This document shows positions 1-8,454 of a DNA stretch of 64,000 nucleotides, piece after piece. The position numbers and the translations under genes were made by a program. Position 1 is the first letter of the stretch; the number at the start of each line of letters is the position of its first letter. The DNA comes from an uncultured Bacteroidales bacterium (lineage in GTDB: Bacteria > Bacteroidota > Bacteroidia > Bacteroidales > UBA932), in assembly GCA_949296645.1 (NCBI GenBank), contig CASFPH010000002.1, positions 103,464 to 167,463 on the forward strand, given 5' to 3'. The notes below the pieces were generated by a model. That model was not told where the DNA came from. It saw only the letters and a list, made by a program, of their open reading frames with translations, and ran no database searches.

Positions 1-8
1 CCGGTCTT

Positions 9-320
9 TTAAGAAAAATATATTTTAATATATGCACTTGAATAAACCTTAACTCCAATAGCTACAGGGAATTTTGCATCAACAGGGACAGTATCATGTT
101 CCATAGGAACTTCACTATTAGGATCGTTAACAACCATCCAAGTATAGCCACATTCACAGGTAGGATATACACGAAATCTAACATAATAGCCATCTTCGGG
201 ATTACCACCTTCATCATAAATGTCTATAACAGCACACGAAGCCTCTATCTTTCTTGCGTCCGCATCATATGAAATAAACATTCCCAATACTACAAATAAT
301 AAAACAACAAACTTTTTCAT
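9..320 (-). CDS. small secreted protein of unknown function
   Basis: A complete 103-residue reading frame with an ATG start. The first 22 residues are a typical Sec signal peptide: a basic MKK start, a hydrophobic stretch (VVLLFVVLGMFI) and a likely cleavage after ADA. The mature part has two close cysteines (CEC near residues 54-56) plus one at about 29. It is rich in Tyr, Val and acidic residues, which would suit a small beta-sandwich. A perfect TAnnTTTG -7 box lies about 15 bases upstream on the same strand, so it probably has its own promoter as well as any read-through from prmC. It is more AT-rich than its neighbours. I do not recognise the family; export is well supported, function is not. 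Confidence 0.6.
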   Translation of the reverse strand: MKKFVVLLFVVLGMFISYDADARKIEASCAVIDIYDEGGNPEDGYYVRFRVYPTCECGYTWMVVNDPNSEVPMEHDTVPVDAKFPVAIGVKVYSSAYIKIYFS

Positions 321-334
321 AGTGTTAATTGGAA

Positions 335-342
335 CAAATATA
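335..342 (-). promoter_or_regulatory. -7 promoter box of the small secreted-protein gene
   Basis: Read on the minus strand this is TATATTTG, an exact match to the Bacteroidota -7 consensus TAnnTTTG. It lies 14 bases upstream of the ATG at 320. No convincing -33 box was picked out by eye. Confidence 0.5.
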
Positions 343-362
343 ATAATTTTCCTGATAAAATC

Positions 363-1250
363 CTATCTGCAGAACAGAATCCTCTCCTTGCCGAAAATAT
401 CCTTCCTTACTTCCGACCTGAGCCCCGCTTTTATGAAAAGCTCCGCAGTCCGTGCGCCAAATGCCTCGTTGATCTCAAAACATGCTATTCCGCCGGGTGC
501 AAGCAGCTCTGCCGTGCAGAATGCGATGGCGCGGTAGAAGAGCAGAGGATCGGCATCAGGCACGAAAAGGGCCATTTCCGGCTCATAATCAAGCACATTC
601 CTGTGCATCATAGTCCTTTCCGAATCACGTACATACGGAGGATTGCTGACTATAAGGTCAAATTTCCCCACACCGGCAACTGCAGCTATACTTCCGCTGA
701 GGGTTGGATCCAGCACATCGGCCTTTATGAAATGCGGACGGTTGACACAGATGTTCTGCGTTCCGGCTATTTCAAGAGCCGCATCCGACAGGTCCACGGC
801 AAATACGGAGGCACCAGGAAATTCGGCGGCAAAAGACCATGCCAGGCATCCGGAACCTGTGCACAGGTCCAGTATCCTCAACCCTTTGCCTGAAAGATCA
901 CCGGTTTCCGCATTAAGGCCGCGCAAACCGGATACAGCCATCATGAAAAGCTCCTCGGTTTCCGGTCTCGGTATAAGCACCCCTTCGCGCACCTTGAATA
1001 TATGGCCTGCAAACTCCGCTTCACCGGTAACATACTGGTATGGTCTGTAAGAAAGCATCTGTTCCAGGGCGGAAACGAAATTCCTGCACTGCACTTCCGG
1101 AAGCTCCCTGTCCGGTTCGGTAATCAGCGTATAGGAAGGCATACCGAAAAAATGCGAGAAGAGATTTGAAGCCAGTGACTTCGCCTCCCTTCCCTCATAT
1201 ATCTGCAGCAGACCGTCTTCAGCCTTACGGAAAGCATCCTTTACTGTCAT
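363..1250 (-). CDS. prmC: peptide chain release factor N5-glutamine methyltransferase
   Basis: PrmC methylates the glutamine of the GGQ motif of release factors RF1 and RF2, using S-adenosylmethionine, in the cytoplasm. The 295-residue protein has the family layout: a helical N-terminal substrate-binding part (about 1-100), the SAM-binding loop LDLCTGSGC at 127-135, and the diagnostic NPPY motif at 203-206. Length is normal. It starts with ATG 14 bases after the stop of ddl, so the two are almost certainly cotranscribed. Upstream in the same unit is penicillin-binding protein 1a. Nothing is missing or odd. Confidence 0.95.
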   Translation of the reverse strand: MTVKDAFRKAEDGLLQIYEGREAKSLASNLFSHFFGMPSYTLITEPDRELPEVQCRNFVSALEQMLSYRPYQYVTGEAEFAGHIFKVREGVLIPRPETEELFMMAVSGLRGLNAETGDLSGKGLRILDLCTGSGCLAWSFAAEFPGASVFAVDLSDAALEIAGTQNICVNRPHFIKADVLDPTLSGSIAAVAGVGKFDLIVSNPPYVRDSERTMMHRNVLDYEPEMALFVPDADPLLFYRAIAFCTAELLAPGGIACFEINEAFGARTAELFIKAGLRSEVRKDIFGKERILFCR

Positions 1251-1264
1251 TATCCGATCAATTA

Positions 1265-2245
1265 TTACTTTATATTATCAATCAGGACATTGAAGAACCC
1301 ATCCAAATCCATGCCGCTTACCTCGACCTGTCTCGGCACAATGCTCATCTTCGTCATGCCGGGCACGGTATTCATTTCAAGGAAATATATCTTGTCTCCG
1401 TCAACAATATAGTCTATCCTCACAAGGCCGCTGCATCCAAGATACCTGTAGATTTTCTCCGATGCACTCTGTATCGCAGCCGTAAGCTCGTGTGAAATTT
1501 GTGCCGGACACACCTCATCCGATTTGCCGAGATATTTAGCCTCATAATCGAAGAATTCATTTCCTGAAATGATTTCAGTAACAGGAAGGACAACTACTCG
1601 GCCTTTATCACAATAGACTCCATTGGAAAATTCCCTTCCCGGTATGAACTGCTCGACAAGCACCCTGCGTCCTTCACGGAATGCGGATTCTACGGCGGCC
1701 TCAAGGTCTTCCACTCTCTTCACTTTGGTCACTCCGAAGCTGCTACCGCCGTCAGTAGGCTTCACGAAAAGGGGCAACCCGAGTTCCGACACAATATCCT
1801 TCGCACTCCAGCTGTCGCCTTTATTTATCAGACGTTCGCCTGCCAGAAGCACTCCTGACTCCTTCAGGTATGATTTGCATGCATATTTGTCAAATGTTAT
1901 GGCAGAGACGAACGAAGAGCAGGTGTTGAACGGTATACCCATCATCTCGAAATAAGCCTGCATAAGCCCGTTCTCACCAGGAGTACCATGAATCATTATA
2001 TATGCCATGTCGAATTTGATCTTTTTTCCTCCTACGGTTACAGAAAAATCCGACTTGTCGACCTCTACCGGTTCCCCGTACCCCTGAAGAGTCCAGCTTG
2101 CACCCTTCTGGAGAATCTCGAATACCTCATATCTGTTTCTGTCAATTCTTGAAGCGACATGCTTTCCGCTTTTTACGGAAATATCATGTTCAGAAGAATC
2201 ACCGCCGTAAATCAAAGCAATCTTCTTTCTTTCATCACAGTTCAT
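1265..2245 (-). CDS. ddl: D-alanine--D-alanine ligase
   Basis: Ddl joins two D-alanines with ATP to make the dipeptide used for the UDP-MurNAc-pentapeptide of peptidoglycan. The 326-residue ATP-grasp protein shows the N-terminal GGDSSEHDIS loop (14-23), HGTPGENG (86-93), the KPTDGGSSFGV ATP-binding loop (about 162-172) and FLEMNTVPGMT near the C-terminus (288-298). The frame is open further upstream, but I chose the ATG at 2245. It gives the normal family N-terminus and has an unusually clear AGGAGA ribosome-binding site ten bases upstream. It follows the penicillin-binding protein gene by 49 bases and precedes prmC by 14, forming a cell-wall operon. Confidence 0.95.
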   Translation of the reverse strand: MNCDERKKIALIYGGDSSEHDISVKSGKHVASRIDRNRYEVFEILQKGASWTLQGYGEPVEVDKSDFSVTVGGKKIKFDMAYIMIHGTPGENGLMQAYFEMMGIPFNTCSSFVSAITFDKYACKSYLKESGVLLAGERLINKGDSWSAKDIVSELGLPLFVKPTDGGSSFGVTKVKRVEDLEAAVESAFREGRRVLVEQFIPGREFSNGVYCDKGRVVVLPVTEIISGNEFFDYEAKYLGKSDEVCPAQISHELTAAIQSASEKIYRYLGCSGLVRIDYIVDGDKIYFLEMNTVPGMTKMSIVPRQVEVSGMDLDGFFNVLIDNIK

Positions 2246-2294
2246 TTTCAAATATCTCCTTATTAAAAAACACTCATAATCCGGGACCTTGGAA

Positions 2295-4640
2295 TCAATC
2301 GAAATACGAATCCCCGCCTGACGACTGTATGTCTTCATCGGAACCTGTACAGTCAAGATTTAGATTCACTCCCTGCGGAACGGTAAATCTGTCCTGTGAA
2401 GTGATACCCAGAGTACCGTCCTTCAGCACCTTCTGCATGAAAATACCCCAGATAGGCAACGCCATGTTCGAACCGCCTCCGAGAGAAAGAGATTCGAAAT
2501 GCACCTGTCTGTCTTCGCCTCCGATCCATATTCCAGCAGTCAGTTTAGGGACATAGCCTATGAACCATCCGTCCGACTGGTCGTTTGTCGTCCCCGTTTT
2601 TCCGGACATCTCGCCTTCGATACCGTATTTATATCTCAACCTTACCGCGGTTCCTTCATTGACTACACCCTGCATGAGATTCACCATAAGATAGGCGGTT
2701 TCTTCACTGATTGCCTCTTGTTTTCTATTGGTAAACGTAGCCAGCACATTCCCGTCCTTGTCCTCTATTCTGGTAACGAACATCGGTTCCACGTGGACAC
2801 CCCTGCTTGGGAAAGTGTTGTAGGCGCAAACCATCTCCATAAGCCCGAGATCCGCCGGTCCGAGACAAAGCGACGGGACCGGATCGAGTCTGCTCGTAAT
2901 ACCGAGCTTGCGGCACATCTCTACCATGGCCTCCGGGCCGAACTGTTTCATCAGATATGCGGAAATATTGTTGCTGCTCTTGGTAAGGCCCCATTTCAAG
3001 GTAACCTCCTGCCCTATCCATTCAGGCTTGTCTGTACTCTCCGGCGTCCATGTCGTATCTCCCACGACAAACGTCTGCGGCACATTCACTACCTTGTCAC
3101 AAGGGCTGAATCCTTCCTGCATGGCAAGAGTATAGAGGAAAGGCTTTATAGTGGAGCCTACCTGCCTTTTGCTCTGTCCGGCGTTGTCATATTTGAAATA
3201 TCTGTAGTTCGGTCCTCCCACATAAGCCTTTATATGACCGGTATGCGGTTCTACGGCAACAAAACCGGCCCTTAAAAATGATTTATAGTATTTTATGGAA
3301 TCGTCAGGCGACATAAGCGTATCCACATACCCGTTGCTGTTCCATGCGAATACCCTCATCTGCGTCTTCTCCCTGAAACTTGCATCGATTTCCTTCTTGG
3401 AAGCTCCGGAACTGTTCATGTTGCGATAACGGTCACTCCAGCGCCTGGCATGCTGCATGATCTGGTCAACTACCGCCTTGGGCGCCGAATTGGAGAACGG
3501 CCATCTGACATTGCGCCTTATGTGCCTGTTGAAAGTCGGCTGCAGATCTTTTCCAAGATGTTCGGCAACGGCTTCCTCCGCATATTTCTGCATTCTGGAA
3601 TTTATCGTAGTATATATCTTGAGTCCGTCCCTGTCCAGATTGTATCTTGTACCGTCCGGCTTGAAGTTTTTGTTCAGCCACCCGTAAAGAGGATCCTTTT
3701 CCCACAAGGTCAGGTCCGCCACATAATCTTCTTCGAAACGATAATCGGAACGTTTCGGTTCCCTGGCATTCATGGTACGCCTGAGCATGTCCCTGAAGTA
3801 CGTTCCTTTCCCGGCATTGTGGTCCTGCTTCATATATGACAATGTAATCGGCAGTTTCACTATGGAATCATAGGTACGGTCGTCAAGATAACCGTATTTG
3901 TTCATCTGGGAAAGTACATGATTCCTGCGTTCAAGCGAGAGATCCGGATTGATCACAGGGTTGAACCTAGTAGGTTTATTGACCATGCCTACAAGCGTTG
4001 CACTTTCCTCTATGTTAAGTTCTGACGGATCCTTGGCAAAGAACGTATTTGCCGCAGCCTTTATACCGTATGAATTGCTTCCGAAAAAAACGGCATTCAT
4101 ATACATGCTGAGTATTTCGTCCTTCGTATAGTTTCTTTCAAGCTTTGCCGCTATTATCCATTCCTTGAACTTGTCCTTTGCAAGCACCAGATACTTGCCG
4201 CCTGGAATACCGAGATCTGCCGTATCCCTCGGGAAAAGAGTCTTTGCCAGCTGCTGGGAAATCGTACTTCCTCCACCGCCAGATCGCGCATTTCCCATAA
4301 GGAATGTCTTCACGCCCACACGAAGAAGGCTCCTGAAGTCTATTCCGGAATGGTCATAGAATCTTACGTCCTCCGTTGCCACAGCAGCATCCACAAGATA
4401 CGGGGACAGTTCATCATATGAAACATATGTCCTGTTTTCGATATGGTATGTACTGAACACCTCGCCGTCTTCCGATATAAGTTCGGTTGCGAGATTGCTC
4501 TGAGGATCCTCAAGTTCCTCGAAAGACGGGATTTCCGCAAACAGTCCCACCAGAATCAACGCCCCGAAAATCATCACGAAAGGCAGAGCGGCGATTATCC
4601 ACATCAATTTTATTATCTTCTTCCTTTTCTTCTGTTCCAT
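2295..4640 (-). CDS. mrcA: bifunctional class A penicillin-binding protein (PBP1a type)
   Basis: A peptidoglycan glycosyltransferase/transpeptidase anchored in the inner membrane. The 781-residue protein has a short basic cytoplasmic start, one membrane helix (about 13-34), then a GT51 domain with the catalytic glutamate in EDVRFYDHSG (Glu90) and GGGSTISQQLAKTLFPRD (about 122-139). The transpeptidase domain has STIK at 496-499 (active serine 496), SSN at 555-557 and KTGT at 681-684. All catalytic motifs are intact and the length is normal. It is first in a leftward unit with ddl and prmC. A TATTTTTG -7 box lies about 20 bases upstream, behind a 13-bp palindrome that could be an operator. Confidence 0.93.
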   Translation of the reverse strand: MEQKKRKKIIKLMWIIAALPFVMIFGALILVGLFAEIPSFEELEDPQSNLATELISEDGEVFSTYHIENRTYVSYDELSPYLVDAAVATEDVRFYDHSGIDFRSLLRVGVKTFLMGNARSGGGGSTISQQLAKTLFPRDTADLGIPGGKYLVLAKDKFKEWIIAAKLERNYTKDEILSMYMNAVFFGSNSYGIKAAANTFFAKDPSELNIEESATLVGMVNKPTRFNPVINPDLSLERRNHVLSQMNKYGYLDDRTYDSIVKLPITLSYMKQDHNAGKGTYFRDMLRRTMNAREPKRSDYRFEEDYVADLTLWEKDPLYGWLNKNFKPDGTRYNLDRDGLKIYTTINSRMQKYAEEAVAEHLGKDLQPTFNRHIRRNVRWPFSNSAPKAVVDQIMQHARRWSDRYRNMNSSGASKKEIDASFREKTQMRVFAWNSNGYVDTLMSPDDSIKYYKSFLRAGFVAVEPHTGHIKAYVGGPNYRYFKYDNAGQSKRQVGSTIKPFLYTLAMQEGFSPCDKVVNVPQTFVVGDTTWTPESTDKPEWIGQEVTLKWGLTKSSNNISAYLMKQFGPEAMVEMCRKLGITSRLDPVPSLCLGPADLGLMEMVCAYNTFPSRGVHVEPMFVTRIEDKDGNVLATFTNRKQEAISEETAYLMVNLMQGVVNEGTAVRLRYKYGIEGEMSGKTGTTNDQSDGWFIGYVPKLTAGIWIGGEDRQVHFESLSLGGGSNMALPIWGIFMQKVLKDGTLGITSQDRFTVPQGVNLNLDCTGSDEDIQSSGGDSYFD

Positions 4641-4660
4641 AAGCTTTTCTTATTATTTGG

Positions 4661-4668
4661 CAAAAATA
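4661..4668 (-). promoter_or_regulatory. -7 box of the PBP1a-ddl-prmC operon
   Basis: On the minus strand the sequence is TATTTTTG, an exact TAnnTTTG match, 20 bases upstream of the ATG at 4640. The palindrome at 4683-4710 would cover the -33 region of this promoter. Confidence 0.5.
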
Positions 4669-4682
4669 GCGATTAAGCGAGA

Positions 4683-4710
4683 GAAAAAGACAAATTCATT
4701 TGTCTTTTTC
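4683..4710. repeat. perfect 13-bp inverted repeat in the divergent topA/PBP1a region
   Basis: GAAAAAGACAAAT and its exact reverse complement are separated by two bases. The element sits between divergently transcribed genes, so it is not a terminator for either neighbour. It lies roughly 15-42 bases upstream of the PBP1a -7 box, where an operator could block or recruit polymerase. To its right, related GAGCGTGAGC and GAGCGGAGTGAGC words occur (about 4711-4742). Confidence 0.7.
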
Positions 4711-4821
4711 CGAGCGTGAGCTATAAATGCGAGCGGAGTGAGCAAATATAGAAATAAAAATTTGGAATATGTGTGGGATTATCACTTACTTTGCAAACTA
4801 ATTACAAATTAAGAGAATAGA

Positions 4822-7170
4822 ATGGGAGAGAATCTGGTAATTGTAGAGTCGCCCGCAAAGGCCAAAACCATTGAGAAATTTCTGGGCAAGGGATATACTG
4901 TAAAATCAAGTTTCGGCCACATAAGGGACCTTTCGAAAAAAAACCTCGGAATAGACATAGAAAACGGCTTCGAACCGGAATATCTCGTTTCCGACGACAA
5001 AAGGAAAATAGTGTCGGAACTTAAAAAGGATGCCTCGGCTGCCGATACCGTATGGCTCGCATCCGATGAGGACCGCGAAGGGGAAGCCATAGCATGGCAT
5101 CTTTTTGAAACGCTCGGACTCGACAAAAACAAGACAAAACGAATCGTATTTCACGAAATAACCAAGAACGCCATACTGCATGCGATAAAAAACCCGCGGG
5201 AAATAGACATGAACCTGGTAATGGCCCAACAGGCAAGAAGGGTGCTGGACAGACTCGTAGGATATGAGCTTTCCCCGCTTCTGTGGAAAAAGGTGGCTCC
5301 TAAACTTTCGGCTGGAAGAGTGCAGTCAGTAGCCCTGAGACTCATTGTTGACAGGGAAAGGGAAATAATGAACTTCAAAAGTTCGATGTATTTCAAGGTT
5401 ACCGGAGTTTTCCATCCGGAAGGCACATCTTCACAGACCAGGATAAAGGCGGCACTCGACCGTAATTTCGAAACGGAAAGGGAAGCGTCGGATTTCCTCA
5501 ACCGCTGCAGAAACGCATCGTTCACAATAACCGGACTGGACACGAAAGAAGGGAAACGCTCTCCGGCAGCACCTTTCATGACATCCTCGCTTCAACAGGA
5601 AGCCGCAAGAAAACTCGGTTTTTCGGTAAGCCAGACCATGAGCATAGCACAGAAACTGTATGAATCCGGACTGATAACATACATGCGTACCGACTCTACG
5701 AATCTGTCTTCTCTTGCAATAGGCGCATGTGCAGCCTACATCAGGAACAATTTCGGGGATGAATATTCCAGAACACGGCAGTACAAGACAAAAACAAAGG
5801 GAGCACAGGAAGCACACGAAGCAATAAGACCGACATATCCGGAAAATGCGGCCATAGAAGGGACAAGCCAGGAAAAACGTCTTTACGAACTAATATGGAA
5901 ACGGACAATGGCCTCCCAGATGGCAGACGCATCAATCGAAAAGACGGATATCGAAATAGGGGCTGCGGAAATTGCCGAAAAATTCGAGGCTGTCGCAGAA
6001 CAGGTCAAGTTCGACGGATTCCTTCGTCTTTACATGGAATCTTCCGACGACGAGTCAGACAATGAAGAAGAAAACGGTCTGCTTCCTAAAGTGGAGAAAG
6101 GGCAGAAAACGGACTACGTATCCATAAACGCCACTGAAAAATACACACAGAAGCCTGCCAGATTCACGGAAGCCAGCCTTGTAAAAAAACTTGAGGAACT
6201 GGGAATCGGAAGACCGTCCACATATGCGCCTACCATATCCACAATAAGCCAAAGAGGCTATATAATAAAGGAATCCAGAGAAGGAACGCCAAGGGAAATC
6301 AAGGTACTTTCACTCAGGAAAGGAGAGATATCCTCATCTTCCGTGCAGGAAATAGCCGGTACGGAAAAAAACAAGCTCTTTCCTCAGGATATGGGTATTC
6401 TTGTAACGGACTTTCTATACCGGCATTTCAGCAACATTCTGGATTACGGATTCACTGCAAAAGTGGAACAGGATTTCGACAAGATAGCCGAAGGGAAACT
6501 GAAATGGAACAATGAAATCGAACGTTTCTACAGGGAATTCCACAAAAACATAGAACATACTGAAAAGGAAAGTTCACATACCAACAGCGAACGAATTCTC
6601 GGAACAGATCCGGCATCAGGCAAGATAATAAAGGCAAGACTCGGCAAATTCGGTCCTCTCGTGCAGAAAGGTGACAATGATGATCCGGAAAAACAGTTTG
6701 CAAGCATGAGATCCGGACAACTGCTGGAAACCATAACCCTCGATGAAGCACTGAAGCTTTTCGAACTGCCGAGACTGCTTGGAGAATTCGAGGGACAGAA
6801 AATGAGTGTCGCCATAGGCCGTTTCGGTCCTTATATCAAACTGGGCAGCACATTCATATCCCTCGGCAAAAATCATGACCCGTATACAGTATCCCCGGAA
6901 GAAGCGGTTGAACTGATAAGGGAATATCGAGAAAAGGAGGCAAAAAAACACATAAAAAGCTTTGATGAAAAAGGCATCGAGATTCTGAACGGAAGATTCG
7001 GTCCGTACATAAAATACAACGGGAGCAGCTACAGGATTCCGAAGGGTACGGACGCTTCAGGTCTGACACTGGAGGATTGTATAAAACTGATAACCGACAC
7101 CGACAGCAGCTCAGGAAAGAAAACTGCAGGAAAAACAGGAAAAGCGAAAAAGAAGAATCCTAAAAAATAA
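4822..7170 (+). CDS. topA: DNA topoisomerase I (type IA)
   Basis: TopA relaxes negative supercoils by transient single-strand cleavage. The 782-residue protein begins with the Toprim motif NLVIVESPAKAKTIEKFLG, has the metal-binding acidic cluster SDEDREGEA (about 81-89), and the catalytic tyrosine in GLITYMRTDST (Tyr287). After the core, the C-terminus holds Toprim-C repeats of the form GRFGPYIK (two clear copies plus a related one), not four-cysteine zinc fingers. It ends in a lysine-rich tail. The ATG at 4822 puts the Toprim motif at residue 4. A near-consensus -7 box (TTACTTTG, one mismatch) lies about 30 bases upstream. The Lrp-type gene follows after seven bases, so the two are probably cotranscribed. 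Confidence 0.97.
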   Translation: MGENLVIVESPAKAKTIEKFLGKGYTVKSSFGHIRDLSKKNLGIDIENGFEPEYLVSDDKRKIVSELKKDASAADTVWLASDEDREGEAIAWHLFETLGLDKNKTKRIVFHEITKNAILHAIKNPREIDMNLVMAQQARRVLDRLVGYELSPLLWKKVAPKLSAGRVQSVALRLIVDREREIMNFKSSMYFKVTGVFHPEGTSSQTRIKAALDRNFETEREASDFLNRCRNASFTITGLDTKEGKRSPAAPFMTSSLQQEAARKLGFSVSQTMSIAQKLYESGLITYMRTDSTNLSSLAIGACAAYIRNNFGDEYSRTRQYKTKTKGAQEAHEAIRPTYPENAAIEGTSQEKRLYELIWKRTMASQMADASIEKTDIEIGAAEIAEKFEAVAEQVKFDGFLRLYMESSDDESDNEEENGLLPKVEKGQKTDYVSINATEKYTQKPARFTEASLVKKLEELGIGRPSTYAPTISTISQRGYIIKESREGTPREIKVLSLRKGEISSSSVQEIAGTEKNKLFPQDMGILVTDFLYRHFSNILDYGFTAKVEQDFDKIAEGKLKWNNEIERFYREFHKNIEHTEKESSHTNSERILGTDPASGKIIKARLGKFGPLVQKGDNDDPEKQFASMRSGQLLETITLDEALKLFELPRLLGEFEGQKMSVAIGRFGPYIKLGSTFISLGKNHDPYTVSPEEAVELIREYREKEAKKHIKSFDEKGIEILNGRFGPYIKYNGSSYRIPKGTDASGLTLEDCIKLITDTDSSSGKKTAGKTGKAKKKNPKK

Positions 7171-7177
7171 TACCGCC

Positions 7178-7663
7178 ATGCAAAAATATCAGATAGACCA
7201 GATTGACCAGAAAATACTTTCATTCCTTGTGAAAAACGCCAGGATGCCGTTTCTGGAAATAGCACGCGAATGCGGAGTCTCCGGAGCCGCCATACACCAG
7301 AGAGTGAAGAAGATGGAAAACCTCGGGATAATCACCGGCTCAAGACTGCTGGTAAAACCACAGACTCTCGGCCTTAACGTATGCGCGTTCATAGGAATAA
7401 GTCTGTCGCAGTCCAACCAGTACCCGACAGTAATCTCACTGCTCAAGGAAATTCCGGAAATAGTTGAATGTCATTTCATTACAGGCAAACACGCATTGCT
7501 TGTCAAGGTATATTGCTTCAACCACGACCATCTCATGAAGATCCTGATAGAAACAATACAGAACATACCGTACGTTGAGCAGACGGAAACTTTCATATCC
7601 CTTGATCAGGCCATAGAAAGACAGGTCTGGGTAAAAGACGAAAACATTGCGGTCAGGAAATAG
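7178..7663 (+). CDS. Lrp/AsnC-family transcriptional regulator
   Basis: A 161-residue DNA-binding protein with the usual two parts. The N-terminal winged helix-turn-helix (about 6-60: DQIDQKILSFLVKNARMPFL, then VSGAAIHQRVKKMENLGII) is followed by a C-terminal RAM ligand-binding domain (about 65-145, with VECHFITGKHALLVKV). Such proteins form dimers to octamers and sense amino acids or related metabolites; the ligand here cannot be told. It lies seven bases after topA on the same strand, an arrangement that suggests cotranscription but not a clear functional link. It converges on ispD with a 17-base gap. Confidence 0.9.
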   Translation: MQKYQIDQIDQKILSFLVKNARMPFLEIARECGVSGAAIHQRVKKMENLGIITGSRLLVKPQTLGLNVCAFIGISLSQSNQYPTVISLLKEIPEIVECHFITGKHALLVKVYCFNHDHLMKILIETIQNIPYVEQTETFISLDQAIERQVWVKDENIAVRK

Positions 7664-7680
7664 TCAACCGACCTACCGGC

Positions 7681-8367
7681 TCATTTCTCATCCGTTTCCA
7701 GAAGAAGGGAGACAGCTTCCGCCAATTTGAGATCTTCTCTGTCTGTTATTTTCATATTCAGACGGCTGCCCTGTACCAGTTCCACTTTGCCGCCGGCACT
7801 CTGGAATACGGATGCGTCATCTGTAAAATCCGGTCTGAACGCTCCGGAATAAGCCTTTTTAATAAGTTCCGACCTGAATACCTGCGGAGTCTGCACCGAT
7901 ACGAAACGGGAACGGTCCGCGGGAGCCGTACCTCCGTCTTCGGATACCGACCTTATAGAATCATAAAGCGGAATTGCCGGTATTACACCATCGTGTTTTT
8001 CAGCAGCCTCAAAAATCCTTTCCAGCAGATCCCTGTCTGCAAAAGGCCTTACTCCGTCATGTATGGCAACAACGGCGCCGTCCGGAACGTATCTTAACGC
8101 ATTCCTAACAGAATGAAAGCGTGTTATTCCGCCGGAAACAAGTCTGTACCTCAGATTGAAATTTTCTTTCATGCAATAGGTTTTCCAGTATTCCCTCTGC
8201 GATTCTGGAAGGACGACAATCATCTCTATTCGGGAATCGAACTCCGTGAAGCACTCTATGGTACGACGCAATACAGGTATGCCTCCAACTTCAAGAAACT
8301 GTTTCGGGACATCTCCGCCCATACGGGTACCGGAGCCTCCCGCAACTATGATTACAAATATCTTCAT
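7681..8367 (-). CDS. ispD: 2-C-methyl-D-erythritol 4-phosphate cytidylyltransferase
   Basis: IspD transfers CMP from CTP to methylerythritol phosphate in the non-mevalonate isoprenoid pathway. The protein opens with the nucleotide-binding signature VAGGSGTRMGGDVPKQF, and VAIHDGVRPF lies mid-protein, both typical of the family. The frame runs on to a TTG at 8409, but the ATG at 8367 gives the normal N-terminus (MKIFVIIVAGG) and a 228-residue product of usual size. A TAATTTTG box lies upstream on the same strand, head to head with the purH promoter. No IspF gene is adjacent. Confidence 0.93.
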   Translation of the reverse strand: MKIFVIIVAGGSGTRMGGDVPKQFLEVGGIPVLRRTIECFTEFDSRIEMIVVLPESQREYWKTYCMKENFNLRYRLVSGGITRFHSVRNALRYVPDGAVVAIHDGVRPFADRDLLERIFEAAEKHDGVIPAIPLYDSIRSVSEDGGTAPADRSRFVSVQTPQVFRSELIKKAYSGAFRPDFTDDASVFQSAGGKVELVQGSRLNMKITDREDLKLAEAVSLLLETDEK

Positions 8368-8406
8368 TCCAAAAAAATATATCCGATAAATTGCTGTATT
8401 CTCCTG

Positions 8407-8422
8407 CAAAATTAGTAATTTT
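8407..8422. promoter_or_regulatory. back-to-back -7 boxes of ispD and purH
   Basis: On the minus strand 8414-8407 reads TAATTTTG, an exact -7 match for ispD. On the plus strand 8415-8422 reads TAATTTTA, one mismatch from the consensus, for purH. The boxes abut, so both promoters share one nearly symmetrical site and polymerase could occupy only one direction at a time. Confidence 0.5.
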
Positions 8423-8454
8423 ACACGCTATTAATTTAATCCTTATTCAGTTTT

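Noticed and set aside
2246..2356. Upstream extension of ddl by 37 residues
   Set aside because: The ATG at 2245 has a strong AGGAGA site and the family N-terminus; the extension would overlap the 3' end of the PBP1a gene.
4809..5236. Long open frames antisense to topA (and similar ones over other rightward genes)
   Set aside because: They are shadows of strongly coding sequence on the other strand; none has a signal, domain or promoter of its own.
7178..7663. Lrp-type regulator as local controller of topA
   Set aside because: Only adjacency supports it; no dyad with Lrp-like pattern was seen at the topA promoter other than the palindrome better placed for PBP1a.
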